A DNA stretch of 64,000 bases from Isoetes taiwanensis. Taxonomy: Eukaryota > Streptophyta > Lycopodiopsida > Isoetales > Isoetaceae. The DNA lies in the NCBI GenBank assembly GCA_021234155.1, contig JAJEKV010000044.1, positions 12,172,803 to 12,236,802 on the forward strand. The letters run 5' to 3'. Both the position numbers and the translations under genes were made by a program. The notes under the pieces were generated by a model, which saw only the letters and a program-made list of their open reading frames with translations, was not told the origin of the DNA and ran no database searches. Each line of letters opens with the position of its first letter. The stretch's first letter is position 1. This document shows, piece after piece, positions 63,554 through 64,000 of the stretch.

Positions 63554-64000
63554 TTATACCACCCATTTTTCAATACTTGCCTTCATTGCAATACACGGGT
63601 ATCTATTAGGATTCATGCCTTTTACACTCTTTACACATACTGTGAATTGGATCATTACCTCTGCCTCAAGTGGCAAAAGGCCAGCCTCAATTATCATGAT
63701 TTCATATGATGTTTGCAATTTCACTCCCCCATCTGCATATAAGAATCTTTTTTGGATTCTTTCTATATTTTTCCAAAGCCTTGCATGGAGCTTAGGGGCC
63801 CATACTTCACAACCGTAAAGAACTACAATTTTTAAAAGGGTCTTATAAAGCATTCTCTTCAATCGCCAATCTCAAAGATCGATCTGCTTGTACTTCTTCT
63901 GCATAGCACATAGTGCTTCCATAGCATTCCCACATCTTTGTTCAATGCATTGATTCCATCGATAATCACTATTCAAGATAATTCCAAGATACTTGAAAGA
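63554..64000 (-). pseudogene. LINE reverse transcriptase C-terminus (second LINE type), runs off the window
   Basis: From the window end down: SFKYLGIILNSDYRW, then AMEALCAMQKKYKQIDL, a stop (TGA, expected Trp), then LYKTLLKIVVLYGCEVW, ERIQKRFLYADGGVKLQT and PLEAEVMIQF. This YLG...LLYGCEVW series is the thumb/C-terminus of RTE- or L1-like plant endonuclease-reverse transcriptases and differs from the LINE at 31.8-61.1 kb. At least one in-frame stop. Confidence 0.8.

Overview
This is a plant nuclear genome window, AT-rich and dominated by decayed transposable elements. Its one clearly intact protein gene is a plant-type 6-phosphofructo-2-kinase/fructose-2,6-bisphosphatase (F2KP) on the minus strand, spread over 17.4 kb. 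The N-terminal starch-binding-type domain of that gene, the PLS-type and P-type PPR relics, a type-2 nsLTP relic, tRNA-derived SINEs and Copia/Gypsy/LINE remains all indicate a vascular plant. The wording of the PPR relics resembles fern (leptosporangiate) PPR proteins as I remember them; that placement is inference.

Layout. 0.2-1.5 kb: 3' half of a dead hAT transposase (minus) beside an AT-rich repeat-motif block. 1.9-8.3 kb: a plus-strand Copia relic (A) split at a 5-bp target site by a minus-strand Copia (B, 3282-7866). 8.8-9.5 kb: another Copia scrap, then a 115-bp tandem duplication next to the F2KP stop codon. 9.6-27.0 kb: F2KP, 23 coding exons joined without any frame break into 745 codons plus stop, close to the 744 residues I recall for the Arabidopsis protein. 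Its introns hold a Copia with both LTRs (C, intron 18), composite Copia remains (D, intron 10) and a LINE 3' end (intron 6). 27.0-31.8 kb: intergenic DNA with SINE copies and small duplications.

31.8-61.1 kb appears to be one L1-type LINE broken by later insertions. ORF1, endonuclease and reverse transcriptase lie at 32.5-38.1 kb, the C-terminal zinc-finger region at 46.5-47.3 kb, and the poly(A) end at 61.06 kb. Into it went: a 5'-truncated SINE-like piece (35.3 kb); a tRNA-SINE (38.2 kb); a roughly 7.9-kb segment with inverted-repeat ends (38.62-46.48 kb) that carries pieces of host-like genes (LRR receptor cap, type-2 nsLTP with one frameshift, PPR array, an unrecognised spliced gene); and a Gypsy element (48033-60966, 5-bp TSD TAGAG). 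The Gypsy 5' LTR is itself split by a 3.57-kb insertion (57364-60931) that carries another PPR relic.

61.1-64 kb: an LTR-element gag relic (plus) and the C-terminus of a second, different LINE (minus) running off the window end.

The F2KP coding exons contain no disruption, while nearly every mobile sequence has stops and frameshifts. The window therefore reads as a conserved metabolic gene embedded in several generations of nested insertions. The most unusual items are the gene-fragment-bearing inverted-repeat segment, the shared 3' end of SINE-like copies and a LINE, and the unusually dense short tandem duplications in Copia C.
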